Shown here: one piece after another, positions 1 through 11,225 of the stretch | Numbering within the stretch: position 1 is the first letter of the stretch | Layout of the letters: each line of letters starts with the position of its first letter | From: Lysobacter stagni | GTDB taxonomy: Bacteria > Pseudomonadota > Gammaproteobacteria > Xanthomonadales > Xanthomonadaceae | Direction: 5' to 3' | NCBI RefSeq assembly: GCF_030053425.1 | Contig: NZ_JASGBI010000001.1 | Span: 1,062,001 to 1,126,000, forward strand | Length of the DNA stretch: 64,000 nt | Position numbers and translations under genes: made by a program | The notes under the pieces: model-generated | Database searches by the model: none | What the model saw: only the letters and a program-made list of their open reading frames with translations | Told to the model about the DNA's origin: nothing

Positions 1-2050
1 GCATCAGTTCGCCGCAGGTGTGGTTGACCCAGCCATCCACCACCTTCAGCCACTGGTTGATGTTCTCGGCCGTCGGCACACCCAGCCCGAGCTTGCCCAG
101 GCTTTCCGCGAACGAGTGCTCCAGTCGCGTGGCGACGGTGTCGTCGACAACGACGTCGCCAGCGCGGTCGTAGACCACGCCGATCGCATCGTGCAGGCGG
201 TCCGCGTCGCCGATGAGGCGGCGCAGCTCGGTGGACGATACGCGGTTGTCGGCCGTCACCACCTGCAGCGTGTTGACGAACAACCCGTGCAGGTCGCGCA
301 GGTTCGCTTCGGTATGTTCGCAGTAATGCAGCAGCTCGACTTCGCTGGCCAGCACACGCTCCCAGGCGGGCGCCACGCGTCGCGCCGCGATCAGATGCAG
401 ACTGCGGCACTGGCGGTCGTGCTCGCGCACGGCCTCGCGCAGCGGCGCGATCTCGGCATCCAGCTCCTTGATCACCGGCTTCAGCTGGCGCACCGACAGC
501 GTCCGACCACGCCAGTGCACTTCGCCGCCGGGGGCACGCAGGTGCCCCAGATGCGTGGCTTCGAGCGTGTCGCGCTCCTGCGCCAGTTCGTCCAGGCGTC
601 GCAGGTCGTCGCCGTGGCGGGGCGCATAGAGCTCGCCGATGCGGGCGAGCAGTTCGGCATCGCCCAGCGCATTGGCGGTGGCGGTGAACAGCTCCGCTGG
701 CGCTTCCACCTCGCGCACGAACGAGCGGCCAAGGTAAGAGCCGCGGTAACGCAGGTCGAGCGAGCGCCGGTCGAACTCGGCATCCAGACGCTTCAGTGTT
801 TCCTCGATGGGCGCGAATGCGGGCGGTTCACCGACGAGCATGTCGTGCGAGAGCCTCCGCTTGAGCGCATCGGCGTCCCGCAGCAGCAGCGTGGCGGGGC
901 GCTCGTCGATACGCGCGGCGACGTACTGGCGCTTGAGGTTGCTTTCGCGGTCCGAGTTGCTCGGATGCGTGGACCACATCTGTGGCGGCCTCGCCAGCTC
1001 CGAGCGGAACACGCGATGCTGGTGACGGTCGTTGTCGGGCAGCGTTGGCGGCTCGCCGAAGGTTGCGTGCGGCGCAACACGGCGCATCTGCTCGATCACG
1101 CGCGTCTGCACGGCGAACAGGTCGTCGACCGCGCGACCGCGCTGGTACTCGCGCGAGGCGTGGGCGAGTGCGCGATTCCATGCGTCGTCGGCCGCGCCCA
1201 GGCGATGCAGCGCGTGCACCAGCGCATCGCTGCCGGTGAGCGACGCGGCGACCAGGTCGGCCTGGTACTCCATCTCGCGCGAGAGCGCACGTTCGGACAG
1301 GACCACGATACGGAACGCGGACTCCACCAGGGAGCGGATCGCCCAGACGATCAGCGACAACGCCCAGCCGATCCACGCAATGCGAATGTCCAACCGCGAG
1401 AGCGTGCCAAGAAGACTGTCGAGTGCGTCGCGCCGCGCGATCAGTTGCGAGGCGATCTGGTGCGCCACGTACACCCAGCGACCCACCGCCATCGTGCGTT
1501 GCGCGAAGTGGCCGAACTCGTGCGCCAGCACGGCCTTGAACTCGCCCAGGTTGAGCACGTTGACCAGCGCCAGGCCAATGTCGAGGTTCTTCTTCGACGG
1601 CACGATCAGGTTGAACAGCGACAGGTCGTAGAACACGCCAGCGTTCACGCGCGGCGACAGGAACACGCGATGCGGTCGCGGTGCGCGGGCTTCGTCGGCC
1701 AGGCGGTGCAGGAACGCGAACAGCTCTGGCTGGTCGGCAGCCTTCAGCTCGAGGTCCGAGTGGCCCGCGCTGCGCTTGAAGAACACCAGGCCCTTGGCCA
1801 TGAAGATCGCCAGGAACGCGGCGAACGAACCGACCAGCACGTTGCTGAAGCCGTCGCCGCCTTCCCCGGCGATCAGTGCGTGGAACAGCCGCCAGGCGGT
1901 CCATGTGAACCAGCCCAGCAGGGCCAGGTAGGCGACGGCGAACGTCAGCAGTCCGGCGACCGCCAGCCACGTATGGCGACGGTAGGCGGCGCTGGGTGCG
2001 GTCAACTGAGCGGGCACGGCCGATGGGCCGGCCGGATAGAGCGTATCCAA
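1..2050 (-). CDS. M48-family zinc metalloprotease, 3' end outside window
   Basis: Membrane-anchored zinc peptidase of the M48 (HtpX/Ste24-like) type. The zinc-binding HEFGH motif is at residues 177-181, inside VLNLGEFKAVLAHEFGHF. A hydrophobic segment lies at about residues 27-50 and further hydrophobic stretches follow, so the protein is probably in the inner membrane. The frame is open to base 1, so at least 683 residues are present and the C-terminus is missing. I chose a TTG start at 2050 because AGGGGGA lies 7-13 bases upstream and no in-frame ATG is near; a different start is possible. The substrate is unknown. The family call is firm and the start is moderate. Confidence 0.8.
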   Translation of the reverse strand, partial: MDTLYPAGPSAVPAQLTAPSAAYRRHTWLAVAGLLTFAVAYLALLGWFTWTAWRLFHALIAGEGGDGFSNVLVGSFAAFLAIFMAKGLVFFKRSAGHSDLELKAADQPELFAFLHRLADEARAPRPHRVFLSPRVNAGVFYDLSLFNLIVPSKKNLDIGLALVNVLNLGEFKAVLAHEFGHFAQRTMAVGRWVYVAHQIASQLIARRDALDSLLGTLSRLDIRIAWIGWALSLIVWAIRSLVESAFRIVVLSERALSREMEYQADLVAASLTGSDALVHALHRLGAADDAWNRALAHASREYQRGRAVDDLFAVQTRVIEQMRRVAPHATFGEPPTLPDNDRHQHRVFRSELARPPQMWSTHPSNSDRESNLKRQYVAARIDERPATLLLRDADALKRRLSHDMLVGEPPAFAPIEETLKRLDAEFDRRSLDLRYRGSYLGRSFVREVEAPAELFTATANALGDAELLARIGELYAPRHGDDLRRLDELAQERDTLEATHLGHLRAPGGEVHWRGRTLSVRQLKPVIKELDAEIAPLREAVREHDRQCRSLHLIAARRVAPAWERVLASEVELLHYCEHTEANLRDLHGLFVNTLQVVTADNRVSSTELRRLIGDADRLHDAIGVVYDRAGDVVVDDTVATRLEHSFAESLGKLGLGVPTAENINQWLKVVDGWVNHTCGELM

Positions 2051-2261
2051 CGTGTGATCCCCCTGGTTGTGGCTTTCGTCCAGCCTGCGTCCGGGGGCTC
2101 GCCATTTACATGCGAAACCTCCGAAAGCGCCCCGGGTCCCACCGTGCACGCGCCACCCGCGCCGTCTCCCCAGACGGTTGGCCGCAGGCGTTGCCGCAGG
2201 CAGGTCAGGACCCCGGGCCGATTGTGCACGCTGCCGGGACTGTGCGCATCCGGGCCTGAAA

Positions 2262-2293
2262 ACAACAACGCCGGCTTGCGCCGGCGTTGTTGT
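2262..2293 (-). terminator. Rho-independent terminator of the porin-MFS operon
   Basis: A perfect 14-bp stem (2262-2275 with 2280-2293) and a TTGC loop lie 23 bp beyond the MFS stop codon. On the minus strand the stem is followed by a short T run. It separates the leftward transporter operon from the M48 gene. Confidence 0.75.
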
Positions 2294-2316
2294 CACAGCT
2301 CACGACGTGGGAATGC

Positions 2317-3978
2317 TTACTTGGTGATGTCCACGTCCTTGGTCTCGCGCAGGAACAGCGAGCCGATCACGAACGTCATCAGCGCGATGATGATCGGGTA
2401 CCACAGGCCGTAGTACATGTTGCCGGTCGCCGCCACGAGGGCGAAGGAGATGGTCGGCAGGAAGCCGCCGAACCAGCCATTGCCGATGTGGTACGGCAGC
2501 GACATCGAGGTGTAGCGGATGCGGGTGGGGAACAGCTCCACCAGCCACGCCGCGATCGGGCCGTAGACCATCGTCACGTAGAGCACCAGCACCCAGAGCA
2601 GTGTCAGCACCATCGGCTTGTTGATCCGCTCGGGATCCGCCTTCTCGGGATAGCCGGCGCCGATCAGGATGCCCTTCAGGGCCTTTGCGAACGCTTCGGC
2701 ATGGGACTTGGTGTCGTCCTTGCTCAGTCCGGCGCCCTCGTAGGCCGTTACCTCACCGGCGCCGACCGTCACCCTGGCCAGCGAACCTGCAGGCGCCGGC
2801 TGGACTTCGTACGGGATGCCGGCCTTGGCCAGCGCAGCCGCGGCGATATCGCACGAGTTGGTGAACACCTTCTTGCCGATCGGGTCGAACTGGAACGAAC
2901 ACGTGTTCGGATCGGCATGGACCACGGCCGGTGCCGATGCGCGTGCCTCCTCGACGGCCGGGTTCGCGTAGTGCGTCAGGCCCTTGAAGATCGGGAAGTA
3001 GGTCAGCGCGGCCAGCAGGCAACCGGCCATGACGATCTTCTTGCGGCCGATCTTGTCGGACAGCGCGCCGAAGACGACGAAGAACGGCGTCGCCAGCAAC
3101 AACGCACCGGCCACCAGCAGGTTCGCCGTGGTGCCGTCGACCTTCAGCGTCTGGGTGAGGAAGAACAGCGAGTAGAACTGGCCGCCGTACCACACCACCG
3201 CCTGGCCGGCCGTCGCGCCCAGCAGCGCCAGCAGCATCAGCTTGCCGTTGCTGGAGAACAGGCTCTCGCGGAACGGCTTCTTGGCGGTCTTGCCCTCGGC
3301 CTTCATCTGCTGGAACAGCGGAGATTCGCTGAGCTGCAGGCGGATCCACACCGAGATACCGAGCAGCACGATCGACACCATGAACGGAATGCGCCAGCCC
3401 CAGGCCTCGAACGCTTCCGTGCCCAGATACACGCGGCAGCCCAGGATCACCAGCAGCGACAGGAACAGGCCTGCGGTGGCCGTGATCTGGATGAAGCTGG
3501 TGTAAAGGCCACGCTTGCCATGCGGTGCGTGCTCGGCCACGTACGTGGCCGCGCCACCGTACTCGCCACCCAGCGCCAGACCCTGGAACAGGCGCAGGGC
3601 GATCAGGATGACGGGCGCCGCCACGCCGATGGTGGCGTAGTTGGGCAGGACGCCGACCAGGAACGTCGACAGGCCCATGATCACGATCGTCACGAGGAAG
3701 GTGTACTTGCGCCCGATCCGGTCGCCGAGGCTGCCGAAGAACGCCGCGCCGAACGGACGCACGAAGAAGCCGGCGGCGAATGCAAGCAGCGCGAAGATGA
3801 AGCCGGTGGTTTCGTTGACGCCGCTGAAGAACTGCTTGGCGATGATCGCCGCGAGCGAGCCGTACAGGTAGAAGTCGTACCACTCGAACACGGTGCCCAG
3901 GCTGGACGCGAAGATGACCTTCTTGTGCCCCTGGGTGAGGGTGCCCTCTTTCGGGGTATTTGCGGTGATGGTGGACAC
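2317..3978 (-). CDS. MHS-family MFS transporter with large periplasmic loop
   Basis: Twelve-helix major facilitator of the metabolite:H+ symporter (MHS) group, 553 residues, inner membrane. The N-terminal signature (SSLGTVFEWYDFYLYGSL, residues 25-42) and the loop motif GDRIGRKYTF (about 85-94) are typical of MHS carriers for small carboxylates or compatible solutes. Between helix 9 and helix 10 there is an extra stretch of about 118 residues (about 337-455) with two cysteines (360, 376); topology puts it in the periplasm. Usual MHS proteins are about 430-450 residues, so this loop explains the extra length. It lies 12 bp downstream of the porin gene, in the same direction, and both diverge from acetyl-CoA synthetase. 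This suggests uptake of acetate, propionate or a related acid, which is an inference from context. Confidence 0.85.
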   Translation of the reverse strand: MSTITANTPKEGTLTQGHKKVIFASSLGTVFEWYDFYLYGSLAAIIAKQFFSGVNETTGFIFALLAFAAGFFVRPFGAAFFGSLGDRIGRKYTFLVTIVIMGLSTFLVGVLPNYATIGVAAPVILIALRLFQGLALGGEYGGAATYVAEHAPHGKRGLYTSFIQITATAGLFLSLLVILGCRVYLGTEAFEAWGWRIPFMVSIVLLGISVWIRLQLSESPLFQQMKAEGKTAKKPFRESLFSSNGKLMLLALLGATAGQAVVWYGGQFYSLFFLTQTLKVDGTTANLLVAGALLLATPFFVVFGALSDKIGRKKIVMAGCLLAALTYFPIFKGLTHYANPAVEEARASAPAVVHADPNTCSFQFDPIGKKVFTNSCDIAAAALAKAGIPYEVQPAPAGSLARVTVGAGEVTAYEGAGLSKDDTKSHAEAFAKALKGILIGAGYPEKADPERINKPMVLTLLWVLVLYVTMVYGPIAAWLVELFPTRIRYTSMSLPYHIGNGWFGGFLPTISFALVAATGNMYYGLWYPIIIALMTFVIGSLFLRETKDVDITK

Positions 3979-3990
3979 GTTGGTCGCCTC

Positions 3991-5460
3991 TTAGAAGTTG
4001 TACTTCACATGCGTCTGAAGGCGGTTGAGCTCGCCGCGGTCGCCGTTCTCGAGTTCACGCTGGCCCCAGATCAGCTCCGCACCCAGGTCGAGCTTGGGAA
4101 GCGGGGTGTAGATCAGGTTCAAGTGGGCCGATTGCGCGCCCTTGGTGATGCCAAGGCCAGTGAAGTCCACGTTCTGGTCGTAGTCGGCGCGCGAGTAGAA
4201 CAGGTTCGTGCGCAGCTTCGGGCTGAACACGTGGCGCCAGCCGACGAAGCCGGCGATGACGTCGATGTTGTCCAGGTCGCCCGTGGAATCGAGCACCGCA
4301 TCGTTGTTCAGCGCCAGACCGATGTAGCGGCCGATGCCGCTGCCGCCGGTGACCATGTAGCGGATGTCGTCGTTCTTGCCGATGTTGAACTTGCCCGACA
4401 CGCTGATGCCGTAGCCGGTGGTGTCGTCCTCCACCGACGGGCGCGCCGGCACGGTCGGCGTGGCCGCGACGCCTGCCGTCTGGTACTTCAGCTGGCGCAC
4501 GAGGCCCGCGACGCCGAAGTGGCCCCAATCGCCCTTGAAGGTGTAGCGCGCGGTGAGGTCGGGCATCGGGCCGTCGTCGCCGGCGATCTGCGCCATGTTG
4601 CCGTTGAACGGCGTGTAGACCGTCTCCGGGTTCTCCATCGAGAACGACCACGGCCCGTTGGTGTAGCGCACCTGTGCCTGGCGCACGAACACCGTACCTT
4701 CCGTCGGGCCGAGGAAGTCGACCGTGTCGGGCAGTGCGGCGGTGTCCTGGAAGTTGGTCCAGGTCTGGCCGGCCAGCCACTTGTTCCATTGCACATAGGC
4801 CTGGCGCAGCGTGAGCGCATAGGTGTTGGTGGCGATCTCGTTGCCGGTGAAGGCCGTGCTGCCGCCGCCGAACAGATCGAACTCCAGGTAGGCCTTCAGC
4901 TTGTCGCCGTTGTCGGTATCGCTGTCCACGCCGAACCAGAAGCGCGAGAAGTTGGCGCCCATGTCTGTGTCGGTGCCGCCCTCGCGCAGATGGCCCTGGC
5001 CGACAGGAATGGCCTTGGGCACATAGAACAGGCGACCGACGGTGCCGTCGGGAATGTCGCCGTCGTTGGTCGAGGTGAGCGAGGCGTCCAGCTTGATGAA
5101 GCCGCCGTAATAGAACTTCGAGTTCGGATTGGCGGCCGGCGTGATCGTCGTGCTCTGGATCGGCGACACCTTCGGTGCGCCTGCGGCAGCCGTCGCCGGT
5201 GCAGCGGCGGCCGGAGCGGCGGGCGGCGTCGCCTGCGCCGTCTTCACTTCGCTGATCTGGGTCTGTTGCTGCTGCTGTTGCGCGACCAGTTGCTGGACCA
5301 TCGCTTCCAGCTGGGCGACGCGCGCCTCCAGCTCCTTCTCCTTCGCGGTCTGCGCGAACGCCATCCCCGGCAGCGCCAGCGCGACCAGCAATGCGGCGGC
5401 GAGCGGACGGCGGCGCGGTTGCGGCGTCGACGTCGGCGTCGTGGCAATGCGTGTGGACAT
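3991..5460 (-). CDS. DcaP-like trimeric outer-membrane porin
   Basis: A 489-residue outer-membrane protein. An Ala/Leu-rich signal peptide is cleaved after about MAFA (residue 36). A coiled-coil segment follows (about 38-75, heptads with a poly-Gln run), then an Ala/Pro linker and a beta-barrel domain beginning near FYYGGFIKLDAS. The C-terminus ends in aromatic Phe (HVKYNF), as expected for barrel insertion. This order matches DcaP-type channels, which carry an N-terminal coiled coil and pass dicarboxylates and other organic acids. GGGAGG precedes the ATG. First gene of a two-gene operon with the MFS transporter; promoter region shared with acs. Confidence 0.85.
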   Translation of the reverse strand: MSTRIATTPTSTPQPRRRPLAAALLVALALPGMAFAQTAKEKELEARVAQLEAMVQQLVAQQQQQQTQISEVKTAQATPPAAPAAAAPATAAAGAPKVSPIQSTTITPAANPNSKFYYGGFIKLDASLTSTNDGDIPDGTVGRLFYVPKAIPVGQGHLREGGTDTDMGANFSRFWFGVDSDTDNGDKLKAYLEFDLFGGGSTAFTGNEIATNTYALTLRQAYVQWNKWLAGQTWTNFQDTAALPDTVDFLGPTEGTVFVRQAQVRYTNGPWSFSMENPETVYTPFNGNMAQIAGDDGPMPDLTARYTFKGDWGHFGVAGLVRQLKYQTAGVAATPTVPARPSVEDDTTGYGISVSGKFNIGKNDDIRYMVTGGSGIGRYIGLALNNDAVLDSTGDLDNIDVIAGFVGWRHVFSPKLRTNLFYSRADYDQNVDFTGLGITKGAQSAHLNLIYTPLPKLDLGAELIWGQRELENGDRGELNRLQTHVKYNF

Positions 5461-5541
5461 GATTCCCTCCCAAGGAACGCCGCGCCCAATGCACGGGTCG
5501 GGTCAGCCTGCTGGGCCATCGCGCTGCACAACCATTCCCCA

Positions 5542-5582
5542 TTGGTCGTAGGCGACGGCCTGTGGCAGGGGTTTACGACTAA
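5542..5582. promoter_or_regulatory. Inverted repeat between porin and acs, possible regulator site
   Basis: TTGGTCGTA (5542-5550) and TACGACTAA (5574-5582) are inverted copies with 8 of 9 positions matching. They lie in the 228-bp divergent region between the porin and acetyl-CoA synthetase genes. A two-arm site here could bind the NarL-type regulator encoded just downstream of acs and control both promoters. The assignment to that regulator is inference; no sigma factor boxes were clear enough to call. Confidence 0.35.
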
Positions 5583-5688
5583 CGTCTAAACCGGCCCGGA
5601 TGAGGCGGGACGGTGAATGCGGCACACTGGGCTTCCGACCGCTGGCGCGGCCGCGTCGCCCACACCGAATGCCGTCCCGGAGTACGTC

Positions 5689-7641
<1,953 letters not shown>

Positions 7642-7644
7642 GGT

Positions 7645-7782
7645 AACTTCTCCTCCCCTTGCTTGCAGGGGGAGGTCGGGAGGGGGTTCGATGGCGCGCA
7701 AGCGCCGAGGCTCGCCGCGATGCGGCTTCGCACCCCTCCCCAACCCTCCCCTGTACACAGGGGAGGGAGCAAACTCCGATCG
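7645..7782. repeat. C/T-G/A-rich intergenic hairpin repeat
   Basis: The spacer between acs and the response regulator carries opposed G- and C-rich blocks: CTCCCC...GGGGGAGG near 7652-7674 and CCCTCCCCAACCCTCCCC with GGGGAGGG near 7734-7768. They can fold into hairpins. Such CCCTCCC-type intergenic elements are common in xanthomonad genomes. It may terminate or process the acs transcript; mobility is not shown here because this is the only copy seen in the window. Confidence 0.5.
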
Positions 7783-7788
7783 GAACTC

Positions 7789-8457
7789 ATGCCCACACTC
7801 CTCATCGCCGACGACCACCCGCTGTTCCGCGAAGCACTGCGCGGTGCGGTCGCACGCGTATTGCCCGATGCGCAGCTGCGCGAGGCGGACAGCGTCGAGG
7901 CGCTGTACACGCTGGTCGAGGCCGAGCCCGACGCGGACCTGCTGCTGCTCGACCTCAACATGCCCGGCGCGCAGGGCTTCAGTGCGCTGGTGCACCTGCG
8001 CGCGCTGCATCCGCAGCTGCCCATCGTGGTGGTGTCCGCGCGTGAGGAGCCCACGGTGATGCGTCGCGCGCTCGATCACGGTGCGGTCGGCTTCATACCA
8101 AAATCCGCCGACGCCGCAACGCTGGGCGAGGCGATCACGCGCGTGCTCGATGGCGATCGCTGGGCGCCATCGGTCGCGCTCTCCGCGCCGGCGGCGCACG
8201 CCGACGAACACGACGCCGCGCAACGCCTGCGCGATCTCACGCCGCAGCAGTTCCGCGTGCTGCAGATGCTGGGTGCGGGCCTGCTCAACAAGCAGATCGG
8301 CTACGAACTGGGCGTGTCGGAGGCCACCGTGAAGGCGCACGTCACCGCGATCCTGCGCAAGCTTGGCGCCAGCAACCGCACGCAGGCGGTGTTGATCGCC
8401 GGCCGTCTCGCACTGGACCCGGGCGCGATCGTGCCGCCGCCGGAAGAGGCGGACTGA
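7789..8457 (+). CDS. NarL/LuxR-family response regulator, CrbR/ErdR-like
   Basis: Two-domain DNA-binding response regulator, 222 residues. The receiver domain covers about 1-120, with acidic pocket IADDHP near the start and phosphoacceptor Asp55 in LLLLDLNMPG. A LuxR-type helix-turn-helix covers about 148-210 (LTPQQFRVLQMLGAGLLNKQI...). Its position directly after acs, and the SSS-fused hybrid kinase 3 kb away, match the known CrbSR (Vibrio, Pseudomonas) or MxtR/ErdR pairing that activates acs. The family is certain; the CrbR role is inferred from context. Confidence 0.88.
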   Translation: MPTLLIADDHPLFREALRGAVARVLPDAQLREADSVEALYTLVEAEPDADLLLLDLNMPGAQGFSALVHLRALHPQLPIVVVSAREEPTVMRRALDHGAVGFIPKSADAATLGEAITRVLDGDRWAPSVALSAPAAHADEHDAAQRLRDLTPQQFRVLQMLGAGLLNKQIGYELGVSEATVKAHVTAILRKLGASNRTQAVLIAGRLALDPGAIVPPPEEAD

Positions 8458-8492
8458 CGCCGCACCCCCGCTGCCGGGTGTAGATTCGGCGC

Positions 8493-9329
8493 ATGAGCCT
8501 GCAGCGACCCATCGCCGCGTTGCGCCCGTTCGTCGAAGCCCTGTGGGCGAGCGATGCTGCGTCGGGTGGCGTCGCGTATCGCGAACACGTGCTGCCCAGT
8601 GGCCGCATGCACCTGGCGATACGGCTGGGCGATGCGCCGATGCGGCTGTTCCGCGAGGCGAACGACTCCATGGGCGAGGGCATGCGCCCGGCCACCGTAT
8701 GCGGCGCGCGCCCCGGCTTCTACATCAAGCAGGCGGCACCGGCGTCGTCGGTGGGCGTGCTGTTGCGGCCCGGCGCGGCACAGGCGTTGCTCGGCTGCGA
8801 TGCGGACGAACTCGGTGCGCGGCACATCGCGCTCGATGATCTGTGGAGCGTGCACGACGTCGAACGCCTGCTCGAACAACTCCGTGCCGAACCGGATGCG
8901 CGCGCGCGGATCCAAGCGTTGCAGCGTGCGCTGCTCGATCGCCTGCGTCCGGTGCGCGCGATGCACCCTGCGATAGCCCAGGCCATGCAACAACTGGACG
9001 AGGGCGATGCCAAGGTGCGCGAGATCGTCGCCGCGAGCGGATGCAGCCATCGCCACCTGATCGCGCGCTTCCGCGCGGCCACAGGGCTGGCCCCGAAGGA
9101 GTACGCACGCGTGAAGCGCTTCCGCCGTGCGTTGCGCCTGCTTGCCGCGGCACGCCCGCTGGACGGGCTGGCGCTCGATGCCGGCTATAGCGACCAGGCG
9201 CATTTCAATCGCGAGTTCCGCGCGCTGGCGGGCATCACGCCACGCGAGTACCTCGCCGCGCCCGTGCGTGGCAGCCTGCATGTGCCCCGGGTCAATTTCG
9301 TTCAAGACGCCCCGGCCCGCGCCGACTAG
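8493..9329 (+). CDS. AraC-family transcriptional regulator
   Basis: A 278-residue protein with an N-terminal sensor half resembling the DUF6597 type found in AraC regulators, and a C-terminal double helix-turn-helix (about 165-265: VREIVAASGCSHRHLIARFRAATG then LALDAGYSDQAHFNREFRALAGITPREY). It probably controls the adjoining glyoxalase-fold gene 33 bp downstream, an arrangement common for this subgroup. The inducer is unknown. Confidence 0.85.
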   Translation: MSLQRPIAALRPFVEALWASDAASGGVAYREHVLPSGRMHLAIRLGDAPMRLFREANDSMGEGMRPATVCGARPGFYIKQAAPASSVGVLLRPGAAQALLGCDADELGARHIALDDLWSVHDVERLLEQLRAEPDARARIQALQRALLDRLRPVRAMHPAIAQAMQQLDEGDAKVREIVAASGCSHRHLIARFRAATGLAPKEYARVKRFRRALRLLAAARPLDGLALDAGYSDQAHFNREFRALAGITPREYLAAPVRGSLHVPRVNFVQDAPARAD

Positions 9330-9362
9330 GGTGTTCCCGACATCATTGCCGCGAGGTGTGTC

Positions 9363-9806
9363 ATGGCCACACGAGAGCTGTTCGCCTATCTGTGCGTGCG
9401 CGATGCGCAGGCCGCCATCGCCTTCTACCGTGACGTGTTCGGCGCCAGTGAGACGTTGCGGCTGGTCGATGCCGGTGGGCGCATCGGCCATGCCGAAGTG
9501 ACGGTCGACGGTACCACGCTGATGCTCTGCGAGCCGTACCCGGAGTACGGCATCCTCCCGCCCGATCCCGCGTCGCCGTCGAGCGTGACCTTGCATGTGC
9601 ATGTGGATGACGCCGATGCCGTGATCGCCGGCGCGCTTGCCGCCGGCGCGGAACTGGTGATGCCCGCGCGCGACCAGTTCTACGGCGAGCGCTCGGGTGT
9701 CGTGCGCGATCCGCAGGGGCACCGGTGGAACATCGGCCATAGCATCGAGGACGTCGATGCGCAGGAAATGCAGCGACGCTTCGCGGCATTGACCGCGCCC
9801 TGCTGA
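9363..9806 (+). CDS. VOC-superfamily (glyoxalase/bleomycin-resistance-like) protein
   Basis: A 147-residue single vicinal-oxygen-chelate domain protein beginning FAYLCVRDAQAAIAFYRDVFG, a hallmark of PhnB/glyoxalase-like proteins, and ending with the DPQGHRWNIG strand. The soluble fold binds a metal or a hydrophobic ligand; the substrate cannot be read from sequence. It follows the AraC regulator by 33 bp and is probably under its control. Confidence 0.85.
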   Translation: MATRELFAYLCVRDAQAAIAFYRDVFGASETLRLVDAGGRIGHAEVTVDGTTLMLCEPYPEYGILPPDPASPSSVTLHVHVDDADAVIAGALAAGAELVMPARDQFYGERSGVVRDPQGHRWNIGHSIEDVDAQEMQRRFAALTAPC

Positions 9807-9905
9807 TGTCCGCCGGCTGAACGCATCCCGCGCCGATCACGCGCGTTGCACGGCTCCCGGCGTACTGGTCGATGCCGTCACGATGGTCGCCTGTGTGGAG
9901 GTGCG

Positions 9906-11216
9906 GTGAAACGGACGACGTGGATCCTGATAGTGCTCGCGCTGGCGGGTTGTGGCGGCCAGGCGACGTTGCGTTCCGGCGAGGACACCGGCCCCAGGCC
10001 GGTCATCGCGACGCCTTCGCAGGGTGTGTTCCCCACGGTGAACGTCGCGACCGCCACCGGTTGGGCGAACGGCGAAACACCGACGCCGGCAGCTGGTTTG
10101 TCGGTGGTCGCATTCGCCACCGGGCTGGATCACCCGCGTTGGTTGTACGTGCTGCCCAATGGCGACGTGCTGGTGGCCGAGAGCAATGCGCCTCCGGGCA
10201 AGCGCGGCATCGGTGGCATCAAGGGCAAGGTGATGGGCTCGTTGATGAAGAAAGCGGGCTCCGGCGTGCCCAGCGCCAATCGCATCACCCTGCTTCGCGA
10301 TGCCGACGGCGACGGCGTGGCCGAGACGCGCAGTGTTTTCGCCGCAAATCTTGTCTCGCCCTTCGGCATGGCGCTGGTGGGCGATACGTTGTACGTGGCC
10401 AATGCGGAATCGCTGGTGCGGTTCCCTTACGTTGCGGGGCAACGCGCTGCGGGCGGCGCGTCGCAGAAGGTCGTCGACCTGCCCGGCGGTGGAAACCAGT
10501 TCAACCATCACTGGACCAAGAGCCTGCTCGCATCCCCGGACGGCGCGCGGCTGTATGTCGGCGTGGGTTCCAACAGCAACGTCGCCGACAACGGCATGGA
10601 GGCCGAAGTCGATCGTGCCGCGGTGCTGGAGGTGGATCCGGCCTCCGGCACGCGCCGCGTCTTCGCCAGCGGACTGCGCAATCCCGTCGGCCTTGCATGG
10701 GAACCACGCAGCGGTGCCCTCTGGGCCGTGGTGAACGAGCGCGATGAGCTCGGCAGCGATCTGGTCCCCGACTACCTCACGCGTGTGGATGCAGGCGCGT
10801 TCTACGGTTGGCCCTACAGCTACTGGGGAAATCACGTCGACGAACGCGTGAAGCCGCAACGACCCGACCTTGTCGCCACGGCGCGCGTGCCGGATTACGC
10901 GCTGGGCGCGCACGTCGCGGCGCTCGGCCTGGCCTTCGCCACCGGTAACCGGTTGGGAGATGCCTTCACGGAAGGCGCGTTCATCGGATTGCACGGCTCG
11001 TGGAACCGCGAGCCGCGCAGCGGCTACAAGGTGGTGTTCGTACCCTTCCGCGACGGCCGGCCCAGCGGTGCCATGACCGAGGTCCTGACCGGATTCCTCG
11101 ATGGCGATGGCCATGCGCGCGGGCGGCCGGTAGGCGTGGCCGTGTCGCGCGATGGCGCCTTGCTGGTCGCCGACGATGTCGGCAACACGGTTTGGCGCGT
11201 CAGCGCGGCGCGTTGA
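9906..11216 (+). CDS. Lipoprotein PQQ-type sugar (sorbosone) dehydrogenase family
   Basis: A 436-residue beta-propeller protein of the GDH-B/L-sorbosone dehydrogenase family. It has a lipoprotein signal (lipobox LALAGC within the first 18 residues), so it is probably tethered in the periplasm. Propeller signatures include [32 protein letters not shown] and [16 protein letters not shown]. Members oxidise aldoses or sorbosone with pyrroloquinoline quinone; the actual substrate and cofactor are not shown. The start is GTG 9906 behind GGAGG; the longer frame from a TTG at 9846 would bury the lipoprotein signal. It converges with the sensor kinase gene. Confidence 0.8.
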   Translation: MKRTTWILIVLALAGCGGQATLRSGEDTGPRPVIATPSQGVFPTVNVATATGWANGETPTPAAGLSVVAFATGLDHPRWLYVLPNGDVLVAESNAPPGKRGIGGIKGKVMGSLMKKAGSGVPSANRITLLRDADGDGVAETRSVFAANLVSPFGMALVGDTLYVANAESLVRFPYVAGQRAAGGASQKVVDLPGGGNQFNHHWTKSLLASPDGARLYVGVGSNSNVADNGMEAEVDRAAVLEVDPASGTRRVFASGLRNPVGLAWEPRSGALWAVVNERDELGSDLVPDYLTRVDAGAFYGWPYSYWGNHVDERVKPQRPDLVATARVPDYALGAHVAALGLAFATGNRLGDAFTEGAFIGLHGSWNREPRSGYKVVFVPFRDGRPSGAMTEVLTGFLDGDGHARGRPVGVAVSRDGALLVADDVGNTVWRVSAAR

Positions 11217-11225
11217 CGCGCGCTG

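Noticed and set aside
20..2413. Long plus-strand frame of about 800 codons opposite the M48 gene
   Set aside because: Arg/Gln/His-rich translation without motifs; the opposite strand carries HEFGH and good codon pattern, so this is an antisense shadow of a GC-rich gene.
2287..5589. 1100-codon plus-strand frame opposite the MFS and porin genes
   Set aside because: Antisense shadow: low-complexity Arg/Gln/His/Val composition spanning two real genes and their spacer.
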